64,000 bases of DNA, taken from the NCBI RefSeq assembly GCF_030867145.1, contig NC_134417.1:5867577-5931576 (forward strand). Direction: 5' to 3'. A program made the position numbers and the translations under genes. Positions 30,332 through 42,300 of this stretch are shown in pieces. Numbering within the stretch: position 1 is the first letter of the stretch; every line of letters starts with the position of its first letter. Below the pieces are notes generated by a model that searched no databases, was not told where the DNA came from, and saw only the letters and a list, made by a program, of their open reading frames with translations. The DNA comes from Opisthocomus hoazin. Its lineage: Eukaryota; Chordata; Aves; Opisthocomiformes; Opisthocomidae.

Positions 30332-33300
30332 GTAGGTACATATCTATGAAGATAGATAGGTACACATCTGTGAAGTGTGCATAAATAAAATGTATCTTTA
30401 TACATATTTCTACACTGCCTTATGTATTAAGACACAGGCAGCACCGCTGAGTGCAGCGGGAGCCCTAGGCCAGTCCTCCTCCGTCACGCCCCGGGCTGAG
30501 GCCCCCGTGTTGTCAGCTCGGCGGCTGCGGGGGTTAAGACGTGGCGGCGGCGGTGCGGATGGCAAGGCCTGGAGGAGCCGGTGGCGAGCGCAGGTGCAGC
30601 CCAAAAGAAGGGGTTAATGCAGAGTTCCCTAAGTTTTCTTCTGCATGTTTCCACTTTGCCCGGCAACAGAAACAACCGCAGGATGGGCGCTGGCGGTTAT
30701 TTAGTTGTTCACGCTGGTGGTTTTTGGGTAAGCGAAGGGCCAAGAGATGCATTTATTGGGATCGACGGGCATGCATTTTTTAGGAAAAATGTGGGATAAG
30801 TGGGTTAGGCAGAGCACCCCTCCGCATTTTCTTGTCTCTGTCTCTCAGCATTGGGCTGCCGTCACACCCCCGGACAGCAAGCCGGGCCCTGGGGCTGGGA
30901 GGCCAGAGCGCAGGTGTCGCGCTGAGGTTTTCAGAGCGGGGTGGACAAGCACTTGGAGGCGGCTGAAGGAATTTTGGGAGTTCTTGACTTTTCTGCGCGC
31001 AGCTGTTCGCGGGCCAGCTGGCGCGAGGTGGCTGCTGAGACGCGGGATTTGGCCGCGTGGGCCGTGGCTCGGTGAAGGCAGCTGGAGGATCCGAATCCTC
31101 GGCGTCGCGGGAGGTACACGGCTTTGCTGTGCTTTCGTTGTCCAAAGCCCGGGCTGTTTTCACTTTCAGTGGAACATGGACACACCCAAGCACGCTTTCA
31201 GCTGTCCGGCTGAGCAATCCCAGCCCCAGGCATGGTTTGCTGCACTGTTGGCATCGAAGCCTGGCCCTGAAACCGGCTAAGTAGATTAAGGAATCTTCTC
31301 TAGGTGCCACAGAGAGATTTTTCTTACTCATCCTGCTGACAAAAGTACAGTTCAGTCAGTGTAAACATATACATCCTCCTCAGTCTGCTCTGACACCGCT
31401 CCTGCAACTGAAATATGCACAAAAGATTGTTTTGTTCAGGTTAATTGAATAAAATCAATTTTAATCCCCAGTTCAAGATTGCAAGTAGTATCAATAACAA
31501 TCTCAGGCAAACCCCCTCCCTGGTCTTTTAAAAAGGTGAGAGCGTAATAGTGTATATAGATATTAAAGTGCGTTAAAGTAGCAGCCTGGAGAGAAGAACA
31601 AAAGAACCGCTGAGGTTTGGGACCACACGGTCTTGGGAGGTTGCATAGGACCACCTACAGTCCCTGGCATGTCCCCCTCCCGCTCGCAGCCCTGCAGGGT
31701 CACCCAACAGATCTTCCAAGGCTCCGGTGCGGAGATTGGACCTCCCCAACACAAGTTCCCCAGGCTCTCAGATTGTCTCATGAGCAAGATAGCTAAAAAA
31801 ATTTCGTACCCTTGGGCTCTTATCTAGAGTATCTTCAGTTTGGGCTGCACTACGTGGTAGCCACACATTCTCTTCTTCGTTTAATTGCTTTGTGGAGAGT
31901 CCAGGAAAGCCATTTTGTTCACATAATCCTTATATGTATTTTCTCATTTCAGAAAATCTCTCATTTCTGACCAGCTGCTTTTGCTGTGACCCATGATTCC
32001 TCCATGCAGGCTCTCAAACACCCACAGCAGCTTCAGAAAGAGGTGCTTGAACCCCTGAGCATGCTGGCTTCTAAACCGAACCTTCCCTGGACGTGCTGTG
32101 GGATTGCTGTTGGTGTGTGAGTCACAGCAAAGGGAATTTGAGGGAGCTGGGAGCTGCCACTGATGACGACGACAAGAAGTGCTGCTGGTAGTAATCCTGA
32201 GTGTCATCGTTGCTGCCAGGATCAGCACCTTCATGCTTGTCACCACCATCACTGATGGGGTATCAGCGGTTACTTCCTCCGGTGGCCACGGCGGTGCTCA
32301 TTAACACCCCTGTGCAGATGGCACTGCCTGTGCGGACACGCTCCTCTCGAGTCTTGGCAGCAGGCAGCTACAGGGAGGGCAACCAGATCCACCTCTCATG
32401 GTGCAACCCCACATGGTAACAGTGATATCTGCTGACAGCAGGTTTATGTAGCCCAGAAGTTGATCCCTACCAAGCACCATCCTGGTCAGGAAGATCTGCT
32501 AAATGGGGTAGAAGGAGCAGGATGGATTTGGGGGAGGCATTCAGAGAACCTGTTTCATCTTCCTGGTATCACGGGAGAGGTGGTCAGCACTCCTGGAGGT
32601 GGGCTCTGCTCCCTCCCCTCCTGCGTGGTGGGTGGCAGGGAAGGGCAGTTACTGGGGTTGTTCTTGGGAAAACCCCACGTGTTTGAGGACGTCTCAGCAG
32701 TTGTCTCTGGCCGGCAAGTTGTTCCTGTAACTGCTCCAACGTAGTTTAGCGTCATGGCAAGCTTGAGCATGTTGTGGTTCAGAAGATGCTCTGCTCGTGG
32801 CAGCCCTCCAGCAGCTATTCCACCCACAGGACATTGCTTCTGTGCAACTGTCACTGCTCCGGGCTCAGCAACACTGGATGGGATCACTGTTTGGATGTTG
32901 GCAGGAAGCGCCGTGGTTTGGTAAGAGATAATAAAAAAAATCTGGTCATCATGGAGGCAGACATGTCACCATAGACCCACGCAGGCTCTGTCAGAGGCTC
33001 GGGTTTCTCTTTGGGAAGCACCCCCTTCAGCCGCTCTGAGAAGCCAGGCAGGAGGAACACCAGTGTCTACAAGGCCCTGCCAGAGCCAGTGAAGAAGATG
33101 AGCGCTCCTGGGGCGCCAGTTGTGCCCAGTCAACAGAGGAGCTTCAACAGAAATTCTGGAAAAGAGCTTTGGAGAGGGCTTCCAGGAAAGCTCCTGCTAC
33201 CTACAAAAGGGAGGAGCAGCAGAGATTTTCCCGTATGATCACACCAGCCCTAGCACTGTTTCACTGGAGAGCTATACGGACACCACGGCACGTGCTCCTG

Positions 33301-36300
33301 CAGCCACCCTGGGACATCGCATAGGTCCCGTGGTCGGGCCAGGGCGAGGGATTTCATGACAGCCAAGACCCGTCTAACCCAACAAATAGGAATTCTTAAG
33401 ACAGCCATCCACAGTAAAAGGAAATCAAACCAGGCCACTTCAATAAACAATAGCTTAAAATTACAACCCTGTCATGTCAAGCAGACTAAAACATAGAAAG
33501 CATTAAATCAAGAACTGGCAAGTTATTCATATAGCAAATTGCTGTATTATTAAAAGCTAATCTCATTGGAGCAGCTTGCTGTCCTCATAGCCAGCTGGGT
33601 AGAACAAGTATTCAATTTACTGTGTGGACTACAAAAGGACGAGTGAAGAGGCAAAGGCCACTGGGTATGTGGAAGACATCTTTCTCCAGACTCCTCCTCA
33701 CTCCCGTGCCAGAGCTCTGTCGGCATTTCTTTCTTTTGTTTTACACGCTGTCGTTATACCAAGACAGAAATGGCACGGCAGCATCGCCATGCTGCTGCAG
33801 CCCGGATTTGAGTGCTTTGCCATGTCAGCAGAGCTGGTCCCTGGTTACAGCTGCAATGCCAAAATAAGAAATAATTTCCACTGCTCGCAGTGCTCTGTAG
33901 ACACCGCTATTATCAGTACCTTTTGTCAATAATACTCATCGTATGAATATATTTACATGGGAATTGGGATCCTGCTGATTTGCATATAATCAATGTAAAA
34001 TATTACGCTTCTTTATGCAGAGCGTGCGATGCTGTGAGATTCACAGGAAAGAACCTGGAGGGCTTAGGATGATAGGTCTCTCCCTTGTAAAAGGAGCAAA
34101 AAACCTGCAAAAAGAGCAGAACATTAGATGCGAGGCAGGCCAGAAAGCTCCCTCGTCTTCCTCTTTTCTGAAGAAAAAACTCCACAGAATTAGTGAAGCA
34201 GAGCAAAGGGAGCCAAAACACAGCAGAAGCCGTAGTGAACCTACTGCAGTCAACTTACGGGAAGGGAGGTGAACAAAGTAACGGGTATTGGGGGAGAGAG
34301 GAAAGGAAAAAAAGTGGAAAAATCCTTCAAAAAGGTTTATTGATTGTTGCAGACGCACGTGGATCACAGCACCAGCACTACAGCTGTAATTACACATAAT
34401 ACTCTAGATTTTGAAGTTGCAGCCAAGTAGCAAATCCAGTAGATTTTTAAATTACATTTTAAAAAGGATCTGGAGAAGAGCACAAGGAGGTAGAAAGAGG
34501 TAAAGGGAGCTTAACCAGCACTGCCTTCTCCACCCGGATCTGCCAAGGACAACGCCACTTTGCAGCAAAAATGTTCCTTGCAGCCTGCTCTGAATCCTAT
34601 TCCTTCCTCGCATCCCCCATTAGGAGGTCAGTGTCACGGAAGAACAAAGATTAAGTGACCATTAAGAACCTTTTAATGAAGATTACTGATTAAGAACAAA
34701 GAGCAAGTGAAAAGTCCTGAGCAGAAAACACTGTTTTGTGGCAAGGAGCTGCTGTAATAGCTCCCAGACAGCACTTTCACTCTGTCCAGCAGTAATGTAT
34801 AATCCCCAAAACTGATCCCGAGTGGAGCAGAGTGGCTTATGCCTGCACTGCTCTGGTCTCCCAAGCAGACTGGGCTGCTCTTGCTGCTTCAAAATCATCT
34901 CGTGGTGGTAACCTTTCAGCTTTTCCCCAGCTGGGCAAAGGACTGAAGTCTATCCATAGGTCCCGCTGCTGCTGCAGTGGAGGGGTCGGTGCTGTTTGGC
35001 CTGCTGCTGTTAGCGTTAGCCTTAGCCGTGCTAATCAAGATTGACCTTTGGGTGTTAATTTTTCAGGGTTTTTTTCAACAGATAATAGACCAAAGGAAAA
35101 AATGGAAAAAACAAAGGCGGAAGTCACTTGAATTCCTGATTTCAAGCGCATTTGAGTATTTTTTAATAAATCCACCAGCATAGTTTCTTTCTGGGATTGA
35201 TGGAACAAAAGTCACCTGATATGTTTAATATGTTTTATCAGTATTTTTCTGTTCCTGATCAGCTGTCGTATCAAATTAGCGAATTACATGCTAGTGGAAT
35301 TTCTACATGCTGGGCACAACACAAATGCAATAGCTCTTGTAAAACATGTCGAAAAATGAAACATTTTTATCCTGTGCTGTTGCAGGCTGCTGAGCAAGGA
35401 TGAACCGCTTATGATCAGCTCCGAATGACTAACAGATATCACATGCAATTCGAGTAAAGGAAAAATCCACTCCCATGAGTAATGCAAGATGAGGAAAAAT
35501 GATTGTTTTGACAAATAGATCTTTATGATGTAAAAGGCAAATAGCAATGCTCACTCGGGGATTGCTAATTCTTTGGCATTTGCTTACTGAATTGCAGCCT
35601 ATTAAAAAAACCCGCACTTCTGAAAATTATGAAAAGATGTTTTTTTCGGTGGCGCACTCTGATTCCAACATGTCTGCAGCTGCAGAGCCAACCTGACAGC
35701 TCCCTGCTCCCCCTCCACCCCTTCTTGCCCCCGCACCGCCCTGCACGGCACGCCAACACGCTCACTGGAGCACACAGAAACCACATTGGGGTACGAGCCA
35801 GCTCAAAAATAATTAGTGAACTGGTGTTAGCCAGCTCTGCTGCCAAGGGTGACGGTCCAGTTTCTCAAACAGCTTTTCAATGGCAGCGCGGGTGTGAGCT
35901 CCCACCACCATCTCATTGCACCCCCTCTTCCTGGCTGTGTGCTGCCCAGAACTGTGCCAGACCAAGCACTTGTGCGGCTCTTTGCTGGAAGGGGGTCGGA
36001 GAACCAGTCCTGCTAAGAATAATCTTTTTCCTTGAGCGCCGGCTCACCTTGCCGCTGAAAGAGCAGATGGAAATGAGCACAGAGAGGACAGTCACTGATT
36101 GAACCAGAGTCGTGCCTAAGCGTGCTCTGAAACCAGACTGCACGAACCTGAGCTGTTTGTAGATTTTGAGGGATCTCTTCTGAAGGAATTAATTGCACCT
36201 GAAGATGACATGGCATGTGTGAGACTGCTACTTTAACTGCACAAGCGGTTTTTATAAAATCTGCCAGGAATACGGCTGTGGAGAACACGGTCAGGAGTCC

Positions 36301-38459
36301 CACGAATGCATATCCACGTTGTAGAAATGCAAGCTGGAAACGGCCCAAGCAAACCGGAAAACATCTCTTAAATCCAGTTCCGCTCCCCTCACAAAGGGAA
36401 AGGAAGGGCTGCATCTCTGGGTGCCTCTGAGAGCAGGGAGATAATCTGCTTGGGATCATCTCACACATCTGCGTCACTGCTGCAGCAGCTGAGAACTGTG
36501 GGCTCAGACGGTTGCTGAGGGGTAGCTTTGCTTCGGTAGCTCTTGATTAACCAAGTTTAAATATGAATAGAGAGGATCAGAGCGCTCTCTCGGCTGCCCC
36601 TTTTCCTTCACACACTGTTCTCCTGCTCAGAGCATTTTCAGGGGCGTCGGGGTGCCTGCCGCCGCTGGGACAGGGGAGCTGAGAGAGGCCCTCACCCCTA
36701 GCAAACTCCAACCGATTTATCGCTGGTGGCATTTCCTCAGTCCCGCTGGTGAAGGAGAACAGCTCGAGGAGGGGCAGGCGGAGCCTGCGAGTCACTGCCT
36801 GGTTCTGCAGTGGGTGTTGTGGGCAGAAATTCGGCTTTTGCAGTCACAGGACCCTCTCTGAGGGTACAGGACTGCCTAGCTTTATGAATCTAGACCAAGG
36901 ACTGGAAACAAATGGCCAGTAAACTCTCTACAATAAAAGAAAACCAAAGCAGATTCCGTGGAGAGTTCAGGTTCTGTCAGTCAAAACCCTCTGCCGCACA
37001 TTTTGGGTGAGTGTTATGGTTTCTAAAGACAACCCAGAAATTCGATGTTATGCTCCTGAGTATTAATCGGCTTTGACAGCTCGTGTCAGATGTCTTTCTC
37101 TCCCCCTTCACTGCAGGATGCTCCTTCTCCTTCCTCTGTTACAAGCAGCATATAGGGAAAACTGATTTTTCTGAGCTTGAGTTCTCGGTGATTCAATAAA
37201 CACAGTGGTGCTTTCTGTGACTACATCCTTCCACCCTTGCTTATGACCTTGTACAGTGCAGTGTATCACTAACTGTGCTGCAACACCAGCAAGCACTGAG
37301 ATGAAACCATTCAAAAGCAGCATTAGAAAAAGCTGCGGTGTGTTTAAATCAGCGAAAGCTGCGAAAATGCTGTTCACCTTCCTCTTTGGTTGATAAATTC
37401 ATCTTTGTGTTCTGGGGCTGGGAGGGAGAAGGAAGGCAGCCAAGCAGCCTCTGGCTTGTCTCTTCTCATGAGTGTCAAAGCTAACAGAAGTGGAGCTGGA
37501 GTCCCCCTTGGGCGTTTCAGGAGTCGTCACCTAGAAATCTGCAGTGCCGGAGCTGCTCACCACACAGCAGAGCTTGCTGACGCTTAAAGCTGTCAGTCAA
37601 ATCGCTGTTTTCACTTTGCAGTTTGCAGCCAGCCTCCTGTCTGGCGTTTCCAGCTTTACTGCTCGAGCACGTTCCTGCCACCTCTTAAATCTGTGTGGCA
37701 AATGGCGCTGGGAATAACCTCAGCAGCAAAAAAATCCACCGTTACAAGAGGTACTGAGCTGTTCAGCTCTGCCTCGCTGCTCATTTAACAGCACAAGTGC
37801 AGGCACGTGCAGAGCATCATCCCAACTCTCACTATACAGAAAATGCATTTAAGTGAAGAAAAATAATAAATGCTGGCGTGTCAGGCGGTTGTGGGAGCAG
37901 CCACGGAGTGGGATCGCATCCTTCAGCAGCAGCGTGCGGGGTAACCCGTGCACTGGGGTGTGCCGACCGCGTGTGATGGCTCCTGCTGTCTCCAGACTTC
38001 AACCCTCGCGCGGTGCCGTGGTTTCCAGAGCACTGAATAGGTCGGTATTTTGCTTAAACTGAAGGGGTGTATTTTAAGTCATGGCGGTCCGCTCCGTTCG
38101 GGTGTTCTCATTCAGTACCCGCACAGCCGGAGCTGCGGTGACCCTTCGGCGATGACGGTGCTTTACTCGTGCCGCTTGTCTTGCCGGGGTGAAATACAAA
38201 CGTGACAAGAGCCAGTGACAGCCAGAGTGCCCGTGATGGAGGAAAAAAAGGCGCCTGTGTCGCTGCTCGCCGACGCAGTGCTACGTGCTCTGTGAAGAAA
38301 CAAGTCAAGGACCGGGCAGAAGCGACTGTTCAGCGATGCGATGCTGCCCTCGCCTGGGTATTTTAGAAATAGCTCCGCCTTCCATTCCAACCGGCCCTAA
38401 ATTAAGGCTTTAAAACTCTCGGGCATCTCCTCCAAGAAAGCCCCTTGCAATCACAGTGA
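30332..38459. other. Intergenic, no gene recognised; CpG-rich patch at 30.47-31.12 kb
   Basis: Between CFAP410 and TRA2B I recognise no exon chain. The patch at about 30,470-31,120 is CpG-rich and open on both strands (about 177 aa plus, 183 aa minus), but neither translation resembles a known protein. From about 31.3 kb the sequence becomes AT-richer and featureless. A 110-codon minus-strand open frame at 32,555-32,887 is unassigned. TRPM2, the human neighbour of CFAP410, is not seen. Confidence 0.5.
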
Positions 38460-38479
38460 TTTTTAAAAACCCTTTCCGC

Positions 38480-39330
38480 GGCCCCCGCCGCCTGCGGGAG
38501 GCGAGGCCGGGGGAGAAAGAGGAGCTCCGGGCCTCGGCCGCGGCCTGCTCCGCCCGCCCGAGCGGGCAGCACCGCCTCCGCCCGGCACTGGAGCTGGCTC
38601 TGCAGGGGTCACGCCTCAGGCTGCGACCCCCGGGACCGAGCAGCTCCCGAGCCGCGGGGGCTGCCGACCGCCGCCACACCCGGCGGGCGCCCCGTCATAG
38701 AGGCGGGGGGCGGGGCTCCCCTCAGGGCCGGCGGCGCGGGGCGGGGCCTCACCTCGCGGGAGGAGGGGGCGGGGCCTGGCCCCTCAGGGCCGGCGGCGCG
38801 GGGGGCGGGGCCTGGAGCGCGCGGGCGCGCCGCGTCACTTCCTCTGCGGAGAGCGCTGGCGCCGGGGACGGTCGGGTCGGGTCGGCGCGGCGGTGGCGGG
38901 GAGCGGCGCGGCGGGACGATGAGCGACAGCGGGGAGCAGAACTACGGCGAGCGGGTAATACACGGAGCCTGAGCGCGCTGCCCCGCCGGGTCCGCCCGCG
39001 TTTCCCTCCCTCTCCGGGCGGCGCGGCCGTCCCCATGTCCCCGTCCCGCGGCCTGGGCGGAGCGGGTGGCGGAGCCGCCGCGGGAGGGGCCTCCGCGGCG
39101 CGGCGGGTGAGGAGGCCCCGGCGGACGCGCGGCGGGGCCGGGGCTCGGCGGGGGGGAAGATGGCGGCCGGGAAGGCGGTGGGGGCGCGCGGCAGGGACGC
39201 TCTAGCCGCCCGCCCGCCGGCGCGCTCCATGGTGAGTCTGCCCGGCGCCATCTTGGGCTGGTGACCGGGCGCGCCGGAGAGGGACAAAATGGCCGAGGGC
39301 GGCGGGGCCGCCGTGTCCCTGCCCCGGGCG
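38480..39330 (+). promoter_or_regulatory. TRA2B: CpG island promoter of TRA2B
   Basis: CpG-dense and TATA-less. Multiple GGGGCGGGGCC GC boxes lie at 38,705-38,815, in two copies of a 62-bp module (shared CCCCTCAGGGCCGGCGGCGC at about 38,718 and 38,780). An ETS-like CACTTCCTCT is at 38,836-38,845, about 75 bp before the start codon. YY1-type motifs follow in intron 1 (AAGATGGCGGC at 39,157; GCCATCTT at 39,247; AAAATGGCCG at 39,286). Factor assignments are inferred from motifs. Confidence 0.7.
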
Positions 39331-42300
39331 TGGTGGGGCGCGACGGACCGGCTCCGCTTTCCCGTGCTGCCTCAGCAGCGCTGGGGGCCGGCGGCCCTTC
39401 AGCCCACGCCGGGCTCGCAGCCGGGCTGTGCCGCGTCCCCCAGCCCTGCTGGGCAATGTCTGGGCAGGGAAGGAAGAACCCGAGGCGGTGGCAGCCTGAC
39501 CCTCTGTTACACGCTCTCCAGAGCTGCGTTGCAGTTCGCTTTCGATTAATTGCTTTCGAAACTGAACTCCGTTTTGCTGCTGCTCGCGCTTTCTTGTCAA
39601 ATATTAACTCTGCTTCTTGATGTGGTTGCAGCCTTGCATCTAGGTGGCTTGGTCTCTGATTTAAATGTGATGGCACTAGTCGAGGGGTCGAACCTCAGAC
39701 TGAACGCTCTCAGTGCTGGGGCAGTACCCTTGCTTGGTGAAACCAAGATGTTCTCTGAAACTGCATAATTCCTGCAAGGTGTTGCTGTCTGGGGGGAATT
39801 TTACTAACGCAGCAGCAGGTGACTTGCGAAGCTTCACATTTGTGATGTACATCTGCAATAAAGGCTACCTGTAGTTGTTTTTTCTTCAGTAAATCAGTCT
39901 TCGTTTTCCTCGGAGGTCTTTAATTTTTACTGCAGCGGAGAAGTGCAGCGCAGGGCTCATGACTGTTTTGTTGGGGGTTTTTTTGTCAGCATCACACTAA
40001 CGTTTTAACTTCTTGCAGCATCAGAGGGAGTTGTGGGGGCGATAAGTAGTTTAATTTTAAACATTCTCCGGAGGGCGCAAAAAAAAGAGCACAGAATTGC
40101 AACATCTTGCAGCATCTTTCTTTGAATATGACCTTTTCTCATTCAGATTCACTATAGTAAGCTTTAATAGTGAGTGTTACTACTTCAAGATAGGTTAGGT
40201 TAGAAAAATTTCATCTCCAGGAAGCTAAAATCGTTAGATGGAAATGAGTGTTGAAAGGCAAGGGACTAAAGAATAGACTCGTACCATCCTCAGTATTATC
40301 TTTTCATTGATGTCTTCATGTCACTCTTAACAATGGATGTATCTTTGTGAGGGGTATTACTTCTGACTTGCTCAAGGTGGATTTCTGTGTGGTGGGGTAT
40401 TTTTTTAAAATTTATTTAATTGCTATTGTGCAAGTCAGACTGAGAACCAGTTTTAAGGTGGTAGCCTAACTTTATTAAAGTTTGTCAGGGTAACATGCAT
40501 TGTATTTTCAATCAGAATGAGTGGAAATATTAAAAACTTTATAGCAAAATCTTTTTGGAACGTAATTGTGTCGGATATGATAGGACAGCAGTTGCTTTCC
40601 CACCCGCTTTTTTATTTTACCTTTTCTGTACTTTTATTAAAAAATATAAATTGCATGCAGACAGTCTTCACCAAGGTTTAAAATGACTTCTGTCTCAGTT
40701 TTTGTGAATCGTAAATAGGTAAGTTGTATGCAGTGTGCGTGTTTGTAAAACTAAAAAACCATAGAGGTATGAGTCTGCTATTTCAGGCTAGATCAGGGAG
40801 CAGCTTTTCTAATGCTATTGCCAGTGTTATTTATGATTTATTTTGCTTACCTAAGGTTTATATTTTACTGAGTCAATGGCTTTCTGCTTTTTCAAGCTGG
40901 AAGCACTAAAGTCTCAGCAGAGTAGAAAGAGTTTTTGGATAAATAATCTAGGATATGAATTTACAACTGTGTTAAGCTGTTCCAAGTCCATGCTGCCAAC
41001 AAGAATTATGCTCCTGAAAATGCCTTCCCCGCTTTCTCCCTTATACTAGTTCTTGTGTAGTCCGTGAGATCTGGGAATTAAGTCGACTGAATTCTTTTTA
41101 CTAATTCCATTTCCAGCTGCATTGGTTTGCAGGCTTGACTTGATTGTGTAGCCACGAGTCCTAATGTCAGCATTGGGGATAAAGAAGAAATACCAGGTGC
41201 TTTTGCAAGTGATGGGACTTGCTATTTCAGCAGCAACACATACCTTAACTGCCTTATGTCACAGTTTAAAAAGGAAAAAAAAAAGAAGAAGAAAAAAACC
41301 CACCCAGTCAAATTCTCTTTTACAGTTTATACTCCATAGTGGAATTAAACTCTGGTAACTTTCTGACTGAAGAGACTATAAATTATTAAATGCTACCAAT
41401 ACTTCAAATACTGTCAGTATGCTGTAATAATCACCATGTTTTTCTGACTTGGTTTTGTTTGATGCTTACTGAAGTGCATGTAATTCATCTATGAAGGGGT
41501 TGGGAAGAAGACTGGGTAAATGAAAAAATAATGTCTCATCCTGTGAATTAATACTGATAGTAATTACTTGGTATGTGTCCGATCAGAAACCATTTAATAC
41601 GCTAGTCAGGTTTTTTGTTTGGTGTTGGTTTTTTTTTAATCAGAGTAGCCTGAATGGTGTAAGTACTCAATTTATACATCTACTTACAGTGCACTTAGCA
41701 ATAAAATCAGCATTTTTGAAAATGCGTGTGAAGTTGTGGAAGAAGGCCTGAGAAAACTGTTTAAGAAGGTTAGAAACAATCTGATAGCTGCATGCCACCA
41801 GAAGGATAGGTCATTCTCCATGTTCTTCCTTCATCAGCTGGCACTTGATCTGACCTCTTGGTGGGCTGCCTCAGTACCCGAAGCTGTCAGAAAATCATCA
41901 GCTTTTTGCTGGTGAATTAGTTCCCTGCCAGCTTGGTGTGCTGGGTGAGCCCACAGGGTCAGCGGGAGTGGCAGTGCTGGTGGGAGGAAGCTGAGCTTCT
42001 GTGGTCATTGGCCGTTACCTTGGTTTTTCAGAACACATTCTTGTTTGGAAACTGTTGTGGAAAAGGGTTGTTCTGCTTTCTCTCTGGAGTGGAGTCCCAG
42101 CCTCCCCAGCAGTGATCCAATCTGATGATTGTGTGCTTCAGGGGGGCAGAAGCAAAACCGGTTATTTTTCTCTTGGATCGGTTGCTAAATTCACTAGTGG
42201 AGAGGCTGAAGGAATGTGAGGTTAGCACAATTACACCTTGAATAAATCTGACTGCAGATTTGGTAATGTGAGGCTGCACCTTTCTTCAGGAAAATGGATG

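Noticed and set aside
31660-33400. Possible endogenous retrovirus or other retroelement remnant
   Set aside because: No LTR pair, primer-binding site, polypurine tract or recognisable gag/pol residues were found, only fragmentary open frames.
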